Of a DNA stretch of 7,099 bases, positions 1-6,019 are shown piece by piece; position 1 is the stretch's first letter, and every line of letters begins with the position of its first letter. The position numbers and the translations under genes are program-made. Source of the DNA: Acidobacteriota bacterium (GTDB taxonomy: Bacteria; Acidobacteriota; Terriglobia; Acidiferrales; UBA7541); contig QHYO01000509.1 in NCBI GenBank assembly GCA_003224135.1, forward strand, positions 1 through 7,099, in the 5' to 3' direction. The notes beneath the pieces were generated by a model. That model was not told the DNA's origin and made no database searches. It saw only the letters and a list, made by a program, of their open reading frames with translations.

Positions 1-1127
1 GTGGCAAATAACTTGAAGAGGCAATCGCGAACGCCGGGCTCCTCTTCGTAAACGATGGTGTTGCGCGCTGCATGCAGTAAGACCTCGGGCTCGACGAAGC
101 GCGTAAGCGGCACAGCTTTTCCGTCTATCTTCAGCGCGTAGGCCATGGCGAGCGAGTCCGGGTGGCGCGGCACGGGAATCACGTCCTCGGGACGAAAGAC
201 GGTTGTCTGTTCGAGAATCTTGCGGCGGACCTCGGTAAGCGTGAGGCGATCGGTGGCCGGATCAAACTTTAGGAGACGTCCGGCATCTTGAATTGGCTGG
301 AGCGTTACGCCGCGTACGCACGGCTGCGCGAGCGCATAGTCAATCATCTTGCCGATTTCGCCGTCGTTCAGGCCTTTGCGCAGTGTCGCCACCAAGGTCG
401 TCGAGATGTTGTACTGGTTCAGCCGCTCGATGGCACGTTCCCGAATGCCGCGCAAATCTCCACCGCGCAAATCCAGCAGCGCTTCGCGTTCGAACGAATC
501 GAATTGCAGGTACACCTCGAAGTCCTCGATCTCCGCAAGCCGTTTGACGAACTCTTCGTCCTGGGCAATTTTCAGGCCGTTCGTATTCACCATCAGATGG
601 CGGATTGGACGCGCCTTCGCCAGTTTCACAATCGTGAAAAAATCAGGATGGAGAGTTGGCTCGCCGCCGGAGAGCTGCACCACGTCGGGATGGCCTTCGT
701 TTCTCACCACCGCGTCCAGCATTTTTTCGATCAGTGCAAGGGAGCGATGTTCTGTTCGCTCTGGACCGCTGCCCGCATAGCAGACGGGGCAACGCAAATT
801 ACACGAATCCGTCAACTCCACAAGCGACAGGCAGGAATGTTGCTCGTGGTCGGTGCATAGTCCGCAATCGTACGGGCAGCCCCACTTCACCGGCGTGTTG
901 TAAATCAGGGGCATTTCGGGCTTCTTGATGAACACTTCGCGGCAGCGGCGGTAGTAGTCGACATCGTCCGCAATCAGCACGCGCTCGGCGCCATGTTCCG
1001 GGCATCGCTTCAAGAGATAAACTTTGTCGTCCTGAAAGACGATTTTGCCTTCCAGCTTGCGAAAACATTTCGAGCAGATCGTTAGCGCCACATCGTAAAA
1101 CAGGTACGGACGCACTCGTTCGCTCAC
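1..1127 (-). CDS. Radical SAM enzyme, tetraether-lipid-synthase (Tes/MJ0619)-like; 3' end cut by window
   Basis: 375 codons are visible and the gene runs off the left edge; no stop is seen. The GTG start at 1127 overlaps the previous stop as GTGA and has GGAGGG three bases upstream. The radical SAM signature is C109-x3-C113-x2-C116 (CNLRCPVC), which binds the [4Fe-4S] cluster that cleaves S-adenosylmethionine, followed by an SGGEPT motif at 153-158. Before it lies a Cys-rich N-terminal module: CSKC (18-21) with RCPEHG (41-46), like a zinc-ribbon or rubredoxin site, then GCPYDCGLC (83-91). This order matches archaeal tetraether lipid synthase (MJ0619 family), which joins the ends of lipid alkyl chains by C-C bonds and carries extra metal sites. 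Residues 92-375 include the rest of the SAM barrel and a segment ending near VPLTRF (339-344). The radical SAM assignment is certain and the Tes-like subfamily likely. The substrate is inferred and could be another alkyl or lipid compound. Confidence 0.88.
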   Translation of the reverse strand, partial: MSERVRPYLFYDVALTICSKCFRKLEGKIVFQDDKVYLLKRCPEHGAERVLIADDVDYYRRCREVFIKKPEMPLIYNTPVKWGCPYDCGLCTDHEQHSCLSLVELTDSCNLRCPVCYAGSGPERTEHRSLALIEKMLDAVVRNEGHPDVVQLSGGEPTLHPDFFTIVKLAKARPIRHLMVNTNGLKIAQDEEFVKRLAEIEDFEVYLQFDSFEREALLDLRGGDLRGIRERAIERLNQYNISTTLVATLRKGLNDGEIGKMIDYALAQPCVRGVTLQPIQDAGRLLKFDPATDRLTLTEVRRKILEQTTVFRPEDVIPVPRHPDSLAMAYALKIDGKAVPLTRFVEPEVLLHAARNTIVYEEEPGVRDCLFKLFA

Positions 1128-1366
1128 TGGCCCTCCGTCCCGCGGCGAAAGAAGTTGATCACGATGGTAACGATCAGCCAAATCAGACTGACCAGAAAAG
1201 CAACTGCGAACACCACAAACGACCAGGCGAAAAATTCATTCGGCGAGGATGTTCCGCCCATGCTGTAAGTCCGTGCACAACCGTAGAAGGAACCGGCCGA
1301 CAGGACGAGCGTTAGAACGATTGTGATCAGGATCGGAACGATCGGTAACCGTTTGCGCTCGGTCAC
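1124..1366 (-). CDS. Small two-helix membrane protein (third of three)
   Basis: 80 aa. It starts at GTG (1366), overlapping the preceding stop as GTGA, with GGGAGA six bases upstream as ribosome binding site. It has a basic N-terminus (ERKR), a first transmembrane helix at about 8-28 ending in SAGSFYGC, a short polar loop (30-45), a second helix at about 46-72 and a basic end (FFRR). It resembles the preceding 87-aa protein in topology and in the AGS motif at the end of helix 1, as well as the aromatic and aliphatic pattern of helix 2, suggesting a tandem duplication. C30 is not in a proper lipobox (FYGC), so I do not call it a lipoprotein. The following radical SAM gene starts inside its stop codon. 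No family is recognised. Its place suggests a membrane partner or anchor for the neighbouring enzymes (inference). Confidence 0.8.
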   Translation of the reverse strand: MTERKRLPIVPILITIVLTLVLSAGSFYGCARTYSMGGTSSPNEFFAWSFVVFAVAFLVSLIWLIVTIVINFFRRGTEGQ

Positions 1367-1626
1367 GGTGTGTCTCCCGGAGGCCTCACCGCGTTGCGTA
1401 TGGCTTTAATCACGAGCCACAAAATCGAACCCAGGAAGACCAGCAGACAAATACCAAATCCGACTGCGAAGACACCATTGATCGGCACGCTGCGGTTGAA
1501 GTTCAGAGTGGTTAGAAAGCCGAAGCAGCTGCCTGCTCCTAACAAAAAAGAGCACAGAATCGTTAATAAAACCGGCTTGTAGTTCGGCTTCTTTGGGAGG
1601 TTCAGTGGGGTGGGATCAATGCCCAT
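1363..1626 (-). CDS. Small two-helix membrane protein (second of three)
   Basis: 87 aa. The ATG at 1626 shares one base with the previous stop (TAATG) and has a strong GGAGGT five bases upstream, which fixes the start. A proline-rich polar N-terminus (1-17) leads into helix 1 (about 18-38, containing LLGAGSCFGF), then a loop with NFNRSVP, helix 2 (about 51-74, GSILWLVIKA) and a short basic tail (IRNAVRPP). It aligns by eye with the downstream 80-aa protein: both have T-I, then AGS near the end of helix 1, and a helix 2 with a V/GSLIW or GSILW-like core. No known domain is recognised. The gene ends in a GTGA overlap with the next one, so expression is coupled. Confidence 0.82.
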   Translation of the reverse strand: MGIDPTPLNLPKKPNYKPVLLTILCSFLLGAGSCFGFLTTLNFNRSVPINGVFAVGFGICLLVFLGSILWLVIKAIRNAVRPPGDTP

Positions 1627-1859
1627 TAGAGACCTCCGCCAAACACCATTTTCAGAAGTGCACCGATTGCAGTGAAAACAGATGTTAGAAACGCGAGGAA
1701 CCCAATCGTGTTAAGCAATGCCGAGACGCCAGACGATGAAGATTGGTCTAAAGCAGCTCCTCCACCGCAACAAGCGAAGGTCAGCACGACAGAGCTTGCG
1801 AATACGATAGCAATCTGCTTCCGCAGCGGTGACATCTTCGAATCATCCGGTTCGCTCAT
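1626..1859 (-). CDS. Small two-helix membrane protein (first of three)
   Basis: 77 aa. I chose the ATG at 1859 because it overlaps the stop of the Lgt-like gene as ATGA. A longer reading from 1994 would only read the Lgt-like gene out of frame. The ribosome site is weak (a G-run GGGGGCGGT just upstream), consistent with re-initiation by terminating ribosomes. It has an acidic N-terminus (MSEPDD), helix 1 at about 16-36 ending in FACCGGGA, a Ser-rich loop (SSSSG), and helix 2 at about 46-73 that is rich in Gly, Ala and Leu. The topology matches the next two small proteins but sequence similarity is weaker. The Cys pair (30-31) is not a canonical lipobox. No family is recognised; the function is unknown. 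Confidence 0.78.
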   Translation of the reverse strand: MSEPDDSKMSPLRKQIAIVFASSVVLTFACCGGGAALDQSSSSGVSALLNTIGFLAFLTSVFTAIGALLKMVFGGGL

Positions 1860-2668
1860 TGCACCGCCCCCACGTCTCGGTTCAACGCTTCCCCAACATT
1901 TGCGACTTGCTTGGATCGTTTTCTGCGCAACGATGGATTCAACCAGTGCAACCAGTCTGGCGAATAGTAAGCCAGCATTGCGACGCAAGCCCACTGGATC
2001 GACGACATGCCTAGAAATAGCCGCACATCGGGCTTCAGGAAATCACAAGTCAGGCGGAAAGCGAAGTACAACACCATGAATATTTTGAACAGGTCGCCAG
2101 ACACGAACGGCCGCTGCATCCTCTTCGAGAGGAACACCCCTGATGTCAGCGCAAACACAATTTCATAAAGTTGCGTCGGATGGCGCGCTAGTCCGTCGCC
2201 GAAGTTTACTCCCCAAGGAAGAGTGGTCGCTATGCCAGAAGTGTGATCTTCCAGCCCGGTCAAGAAACATCCGACTCGGCCGATGGCGATTCCCACGCAC
2301 AACGGCACGGCGAACAAATCTCCAGTCCGTCGCGTGATTCCCAGGTGTCGTTTGGCGACTTCTACCGCGAATAACCCACCTATCAGCGCGCCGACGATGG
2401 TTTTTCCACCCATCAAATACAGAGGGTCGCGCCAGTGCGCGAACATCATGGCCGGATCTTCAAACCAGTACAAAACTTTACTGCCCACGACGGCGCCCAT
2501 CGCCGCGGCCGCAATCATCCACCAGCGATCTCCATCACCCAGTCGATCGCCTCGGCGCTTTCGCAGCAGCAGATACACACGAAACGCGACTGCGTATGCC
2601 AGCGTTTCGAAAACCAAGTGGGGAGGAATTTTCAGCGAACCGAGAGATATGTAGACCGGGAAGGTCAT
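1856..2668 (-). CDS. Lgt-fold integral membrane protein, divergent prolipoprotein diacylglyceryl transferase homologue
   Basis: 270 aa with about seven hydrophobic segments (roughly 15-36, 52-68, 88-104, 117-138, 168-181, 193-211, 222-237), the size and layout of Lgt. True Lgt moves diacylglyceryl from phosphatidylglycerol to the lipobox Cys of prolipoproteins. Kept here are the Gly-rich segment GGKTIVGALIGG (87-98), GRVGCF (130-135, R131 matching E. coli R143), LPWGVNF (150-156), ARHPTQLYE (161-169) and an FR near 204-205. Lost are the catalytic-type His (E. coli H103), which is V92, and the essential Asn (E. coli N146), which is C134. E. coli E151 aligns with L139, although E140 is adjacent. 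It is therefore probably a paralogue with another acceptor or lipid, not the housekeeping lgt. The ATG at 2668 is the only reasonable start, as the frame is closed just upstream; no strong ribosome site is seen. The start of the next gene overlaps its stop. Confidence 0.85.
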   Translation of the reverse strand: MTFPVYISLGSLKIPPHLVFETLAYAVAFRVYLLLRKRRGDRLGDGDRWWMIAAAAMGAVVGSKVLYWFEDPAMMFAHWRDPLYLMGGKTIVGALIGGLFAVEVAKRHLGITRRTGDLFAVPLCVGIAIGRVGCFLTGLEDHTSGIATTLPWGVNFGDGLARHPTQLYEIVFALTSGVFLSKRMQRPFVSGDLFKIFMVLYFAFRLTCDFLKPDVRLFLGMSSIQWACVAMLAYYSPDWLHWLNPSLRRKRSKQVANVGEALNRDVGAVQ

Positions 2669-2687
2669 GTTCTTATGGAAGCGCCGA

Positions 2688-2704
2688 CGCGTAAACGTTA
2701 CGCG
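2688..2704. repeat. Perfect 7-bp inverted repeat between ankyrin and Lgt-like genes
   Basis: CGCGTAA, a 3-base centre ACG, then TTACGCG. It lies in the 51-base gap after the ankyrin stop and ends 19 bases before the Lgt-like ATG. It could be a regulator site for the five-gene unit or a small intercistronic RNA hairpin. No T-run follows on the minus strand, so it is not a typical terminator. Confidence 0.5.
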
Positions 2705-2719
2705 CGAATCGCCAGGAGG

Positions 2720-3394
2720 TCAATCCGCGCCCGCACACCCTTGTCCAACCAAAAACTCCGCCACTTCTTTGTGACCGCGTTCTTCGGCAAAATTCAGCGC
2801 GTTTTTGCCGGCATCTGTGCGCGCATGCAAGTCGGCACCGTGCGCGGCTAATGTTCTGACGATATCGAGCCGTCCATTGGCCGCGGCCTCAAGCAGCGGA
2901 GAGTGCCCCTTCGCGTAACGGTAATTCACGTTCGCGCCATTCTCCGCGAGCCACTTCACAATGGAACCGTGGCTGCCCGCCACCGCTCCCGTCAGCGCCG
3001 TATAGCCGGTCCCATTTGTGGCAGTGGCGTTGATATCCGCGCCTTGGCCATGCAAATAGCGCGCAACGTCCTCGTGTCCAAATGCCGCGGCCAGCGCCAT
3101 CACCGGAAATCCGTCTGGGGAATAGCCTTTTGCCAGGTCCGGCTTCTCTTCCACGATTTTCTTCACGCGACTTAAATTTCCCGCCGCCGCGGCCTCATGT
3201 AACTGCAATGTCGCGCCTTTTTCCAATAGCAAATCGCGTATTTCTTTCCGCCCCATGTAGCACGCCATCAGCACGGCCGACTGCCCTTGCGCGTTGCGTG
3301 CATCCACAAGGGCAGCATCCGCACTCAGGACGTCGCGCACTTTTGCCACATCGCCAGTTCGAATCGCGTCGAATAAGTCTGGCACTGGGTCCAT
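2720..3394 (-). CDS. Ankyrin-repeat protein
   Basis: 224 aa, made almost wholly of ankyrin repeats: about 5-33, 36-62, 63-93, 94-125, 129-160, 163-192 and 196-221. Typical signatures are DLFDAIRTGDVAKV, GHEDVARYLHGQGADINA, GYTALTGAV, GANVNYRY, GHSPLLEAAANGRLDIV, GADLHARTDAG and GHKEVAEFLV. The third repeat lacks the usual front half and the first is a capping repeat. There is no signal peptide and no membrane helix, so it is probably a cytoplasmic protein-binding scaffold. ATG at 3394 has GGAGA six bases upstream. It follows the aldolase by 56 bases and precedes the Lgt-like gene by 51, so it may share a transcript with both, but it is not translationally coupled to either. The partner is unknown. 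Confidence 0.9.
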   Translation of the reverse strand: MDPVPDLFDAIRTGDVAKVRDVLSADAALVDARNAQGQSAVLMACYMGRKEIRDLLLEKGATLQLHEAAAAGNLSRVKKIVEEKPDLAKGYSPDGFPVMALAAAFGHEDVARYLHGQGADINATATNGTGYTALTGAVAGSHGSIVKWLAENGANVNYRYAKGHSPLLEAAANGRLDIVRTLAAHGADLHARTDAGKNALNFAEERGHKEVAEFLVGQGCAGAD

Positions 3395-3411
3395 AAGTGA
3401 TCTCCAGGGAA

Positions 3412-3428
3412 AATTGAGGGAATCAATT
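3412..3428. repeat. Short inverted repeat upstream of ankyrin gene
   Basis: AATTGA, five bases, TCAATT in the 56-base gap between the aldolase stop and the ankyrin start, just upstream of the ankyrin ribosome site. The arms are only 6 bp and AT-rich, so chance is a real possibility. It might be an operator or a weak hairpin. Confidence 0.25.
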
Positions 3429-3450
3429 AGAGAAGGTCCTGCACAAAAAA

Positions 3451-4287
3451 TTATCGGCGAGCCCGGTCTTTGCGCACCGCGTCTTCGATCAGAGCGTCCA
3501 GCTCATCCCGTTTGAGAGTAATTTGGTCGGTGACGCTGTCTTCTTCATCGCTCGTGACCGGCAGCTCAGCTCCTCCTCCGGGAGGCGACTGCACTCCGTA
3601 ACGCGCACGCGCAGCCATTAATTTCGCGACTTCCCTGCTGGAAAAAAGTTTCGGCGATCCCGCCTTTTCCGCCGCGAGAGTAATTCTGGCCGTGTGCTCA
3701 ACAGTCTCCATACGATAAAAAGCGGTCAACAAATCAGGACCGCAAGTTACCGCCCCGTGATTGGCAAGAAGCAACGCGTCGTAGTGTTCGACGTAAGGCT
3801 CAATCGCCGCGCTCAGTTCTGGAGTTCCCGGTGTGGCGTACCGCACCAACGGAACCTTTCCGAGCCCGATCACGACTTCCGGCAACAGCGCCTGATCGAG
3901 CGCGCGGCCGGCGGCAGCAAATCCGGTCGCGGTGGCCGGATGCGCATGGCAAACCGAATGCACATCAGGCCGCATTCGGTAGAAAAGCAGGTGCATCAAG
4001 ACTTCAGAGGAAGCTCTTCGCACCCCCTCGAGATGCCGGCCGTCTGAATCCACCACCACCAGATCGTCCGGTTCGAGCATTCCCTTGTTCATGCACGTAG
4101 GTGTGGCCAGGATACGGCCGTCGCACAGGCGCACGGAGAGATTACCCTCGCACGCGACGATGTATTCGCGCTCGTACATCCACCGGCCCACGAGGCAAAG
4201 CTCTCGCCGGTGCTGCTTCTCGTTTTTGTGATTTCCAGCCAACACTGAGTCCGGGCGCACGGAGCGGACTCCTTCCTCGCGCGGCAT
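3451..4287 (-). CDS. Class II (zinc) aldolase/adducin family, L-fuculose-phosphate-aldolase-like
   Basis: 278 aa from ATG 4287. The family cleaves sugar phosphates such as L-fuculose-1-phosphate to DHAP and lactaldehyde using a bound zinc ion. Visible motifs are GNLSVR (48-53), a SSE motif with E95 matching the catalytic Glu of FucA, HAH (H114, H116) and ANHG (H177) as the three zinc ligands. The core ends near residue 230. It is followed by a Pro/Gly linker (about 234-243), an acidic stretch (TSDEED) and a basic amphipathic helix (about 256-278), an extension FucA does not have and similar in design to microcompartment encapsulation peptides. An alternative start is GTG 4260 (269 aa), with AAGGAG eight bases upstream. 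It would be preferred if the promoter at 4286-4313 is real, because that promoter overlaps ATG 4287. The sugar substrate cannot be read from sequence. Confidence 0.88.
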   Translation of the reverse strand: MPREEGVRSVRPDSVLAGNHKNEKQHRRELCLVGRWMYEREYIVACEGNLSVRLCDGRILATPTCMNKGMLEPDDLVVVDSDGRHLEGVRRASSEVLMHLLFYRMRPDVHSVCHAHPATATGFAAAGRALDQALLPEVVIGLGKVPLVRYATPGTPELSAAIEPYVEHYDALLLANHGAVTCGPDLLTAFYRMETVEHTARITLAAEKAGSPKLFSSREVAKLMAARARYGVQSPPGGGAELPVTSDEEDSVTDQITLKRDELDALIEDAVRKDRARR

Positions 4288-4313
4288 TATCCACCGCGCA
4301 AGTATTTTTGCAA
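4286..4313 (-). promoter_or_regulatory. Possible sigma-70 promoter for the aldolase gene, overlapping its longest start
   Basis: On the minus strand, TTGCAA (4313-4308), a 16-base spacer, then GATAAT (4291-4286). Transcription would begin near 4279, after the ATG at 4287 and before the GTG at 4260, which has its own AAGGAG. It lies in the 90-base gap after GDH and would allow expression independent of GDH. Short promoter matches occur by chance, so confidence is modest. Confidence 0.4.
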
Positions 4314-4377
4314 CTAAATAATTTTGCCCGCGGCAGGCTGGCCAGAACTGCCCGCCGGGATGCTCCGGCTTACCAGG

Positions 4378-5649
4378 TTAAGCGTAGATTCCGCGCAACT
4401 TCAGCGCTTTTGCCACCCGGTCAATCGCCACCATGTACGACGCGATGCGGTTATTGACCTTGTGCGTTTCTGCGTACTTTACCACGACATCGAACGCGTT
4501 CACCATAATGTCCATCAGGCGCTCGTTGACTTCGCTTTCGCGCCAGAAGAAGCCCTGGCGGTCCTGCACCCATTCGAAATAGCTCACGGTCACGCCGCCG
4601 GCATTGCCCAGAATGTCCGGCACGGTGAAGACACCCTTACTATCCAGGATTGCGTCGGCTTGCCAAGTCGTTGGTCCGTTTGCGCCCTCGCATAGAATCC
4701 TGGTTTGTACGTTGGCAGCGTTCTTTTCCGTGATCTGGTTTTCTATCGCCGCAGGAATTAGCACCTCGCATGGCTGGAAGAGAATATCTCTCGAACTCAT
4801 CTTCGTGCCGCCACCCGGAAAATCCTGCAGCGGCTTCTTCTGGTCGGTCACCCAATCGATTACCTTGGGAATGTCAAAACCCTTTTCGTTGTATAAGCCG
4901 CCCCCGATGTCCGCCAAGCCGATAATTTTGTAACCGGTCTTGTGCATCAGGTCCGCCGCCATCGATCCCACGTTTCCAAATCCCTGGATAATCGTGCGGC
5001 AGTTTTCCTTCTTCAGTCCTAGTTTCTCAACCGCCTTGTCCACGCAGATCATCACGCCGCGGCCCGTAGCCTCTTTACGCCCGCGCGATCCGCCCAGTTC
5101 GATCGGCTTGCCCGTAACAACCGCCGTCGTGGCCATTCCGACATGCATCGAATAGGTGTCCATCACCCACGCCATGGTTTGTTCATTCGTACCGACGTCC
5201 GGCGCAGGCACATCGCGCTCAGGTCCCAGCCAGCTTGAAAGCTCAGCGGTGTAGCGCCGCGTCAGACGCTCCTGCTCCCCTCGCGACATCTTGCGGGGAT
5301 CGCAAATGACCCCGCCCTTCGCTCCGCCAAATGGGATATCCACAAGTGCACATTTCCACGTCATCCACGCGGCCAGCGCACGAACTTCATCCAGAGTCAC
5401 GTCCGGCGCAAAGCGAATGCCGCCCTTGCCCGGTCCTCGTACGGTCGAATGCAAAACTCGATAGCCCGTAAACACTTCGAGCGTTCCGTTGTCCATCCCC
5501 ACTGGGATATACATCGTTACTTCTTTGTCCGGATATTTCAGATATCGGTAGATGCCCTGTTCAAGTCCCAGCTTTTTTGCGGCTTCTTCAAAACGCGCTT
5601 CCGCGTTCTGGTAGACATTCATTTCTTCCGGTGCAGTCCCTTGCGACAT
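4378..5649 (-). CDS. gdhA: Glutamate dehydrogenase (Glu/Leu/Phe/Val dehydrogenase family)
   Basis: 423 aa, the usual length for hexameric GDH. It interconverts glutamate with 2-oxoglutarate and ammonia in the cytoplasm using NAD(P). Substrate-domain motifs are [10 protein letters not shown] (71-80), WK (98-99) and PFGGAKGG (106-113, active-site K111). PAPDVGTNE (149-156) carries the catalytic D151. The Rossmann loop is GFGNVG (223-228), with D247 after the second strand, and the closing motifs are PAAIENQI (299-306), EGANGPT (321-327) and [12 protein letters not shown] (349-360). The ATG at 5649 has AAAGGAG six bases upstream. The cofactor preference cannot be decided by eye. It heads the minus-strand block. 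No convincing promoter was found in the intergenic region upstream. The match is to GDH rather than to leucine or phenylalanine dehydrogenase, on overall length and motifs. Confidence 0.96.
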   Translation of the reverse strand: MSQGTAPEEMNVYQNAEARFEEAAKKLGLEQGIYRYLKYPDKEVTMYIPVGMDNGTLEVFTGYRVLHSTVRGPGKGGIRFAPDVTLDEVRALAAWMTWKCALVDIPFGGAKGGVICDPRKMSRGEQERLTRRYTAELSSWLGPERDVPAPDVGTNEQTMAWVMDTYSMHVGMATTAVVTGKPIELGGSRGRKEATGRGVMICVDKAVEKLGLKKENCRTIIQGFGNVGSMAADLMHKTGYKIIGLADIGGGLYNEKGFDIPKVIDWVTDQKKPLQDFPGGGTKMSSRDILFQPCEVLIPAAIENQITEKNAANVQTRILCEGANGPTTWQADAILDSKGVFTVPDILGNAGGVTVSYFEWVQDRQGFFWRESEVNERLMDIMVNAFDVVVKYAETHKVNNRIASYMVAIDRVAKALKLRGIYA

Positions 5650-5766
5650 CCAACGCTCCTTTGCAGGCGGAAAAGCACGGCTCCGCTACGCCGCTTGCAC
5701 ACCCAGACGCAACTGCGGTTGTAACTTTTTTTCGATTGGCCTATGACACGAAAATTAGCAGGCTAC

Positions 5767-5797
5767 CCACCCGCTGGATTGTCACAAGACCGGGTGG
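5767..5797. promoter_or_regulatory. Inverted repeat, candidate operator over the alcohol dehydrogenase promoter
   Basis: Perfect 7-bp arms CCACCCG (5767-5773) and CGGGTGG (5791-5797) with a 17-base gap. The centre-to-centre distance of 24 bases is near two helical turns plus a little. A smaller dyad, TTGTCACAA (5779-5787), sits inside the gap. The arms flank the -35 hexamer and the right arm is in the promoter spacer, so a bound regulator would block RNA polymerase. Confidence 0.4.
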
Positions 5798-5807
5798 CCA
5801 GTATACG
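5779..5807 (+). promoter_or_regulatory. Sigma-70-like promoter for the alcohol dehydrogenase
   Basis: TTGTCA (5779-5784, five of six consensus bases), an exact 17-base spacer, and TATACG (5802-5807, four of six). Transcription would start near 5814, leaving a leader of about 206 bases before the ATG at 6020. Confidence 0.5.
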
Positions 5808-5850
5808 AATCCTTTCTGTCTGCCCGCAAGCCGAGACGTCGCAGGCGCGT

Positions 5851-5922
5851 TCCGAAAGCGGCAAGTCCTTCGGAGTGAGGCACCTCCTCTCAGCTCAGCG
5901 GAATTCCTGACTGCCGCTCTTT
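5851..5922 (+). ncRNA. Possible structured 5' leader of the alcohol dehydrogenase mRNA
   Basis: Two perfect pairings interlock. TCCGAA (5851-5856) pairs with TTCGGA (5869-5874), and AGCGGCA (5857-5863), inside that loop, pairs with TGCCGCT (5912-5918); the second stem extends to TTT at 5920-5922 past one bulged base. A further GAG/CTC stem lies near 5872-5889. The arrangement allows an H-type pseudoknot or two exclusive folds. It matches no riboswitch class I recognise. Confidence 0.25.
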
Positions 5923-6019
5923 GCCCTAGAAGTGCCAATCGAAATTCATTGATACCGGCCACCGTTTCGGCTGCATCGAATAGGCGGTCGCGCATCGACT
6001 TACCGAGAGGCAAACACAA

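Larger units (their letters stand above)
5650..6019. other. 370-base divergent intergenic region between GDH and alcohol dehydrogenase
   Basis: No coding region is supported here; open frames are extensions of antisense frames. It holds the GDH ribosome site (5656-5662), a T7 tract (5726-5732), an alcohol dehydrogenase promoter with overlapping inverted repeat (5767-5807), and a stretch with RNA pairing potential (5851-5922). A GDH promoter must lie here, but I could not pick a convincing one. Confidence 0.7.

Noticed and set aside
288..860. 190-aa plus-strand open frame
   Set aside because: It is wholly antisense to the radical SAM gene, whose frame has clear conserved motifs. The product shows no recognisable domain.
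1124..1859. The three small proteins as lipoproteins made by the Lgt-like enzyme
   Set aside because: Each has Cys near the first helix, but none fits a lipobox (FYGC, AGSC, TFAC lack the usual Leu-type residue at -3).
1860..1994. Longer N-terminus for the 77-aa membrane protein
   Set aside because: It would read the end of the Lgt-like gene out of frame; the ATGA overlap at 1856-1859 is the natural start.
4332..4352. GGCAG/CTGCC hairpin after the GDH stop as a terminator
   Set aside because: The stem is only 5 bp with an 11-base loop, and no T-run follows on the minus strand.
5710..5732. CAAC/GTTG hairpin followed by seven T on the plus strand
   Set aside because: It resembles a terminator, but the stem is 4 bp and no plus-strand gene lies upstream.
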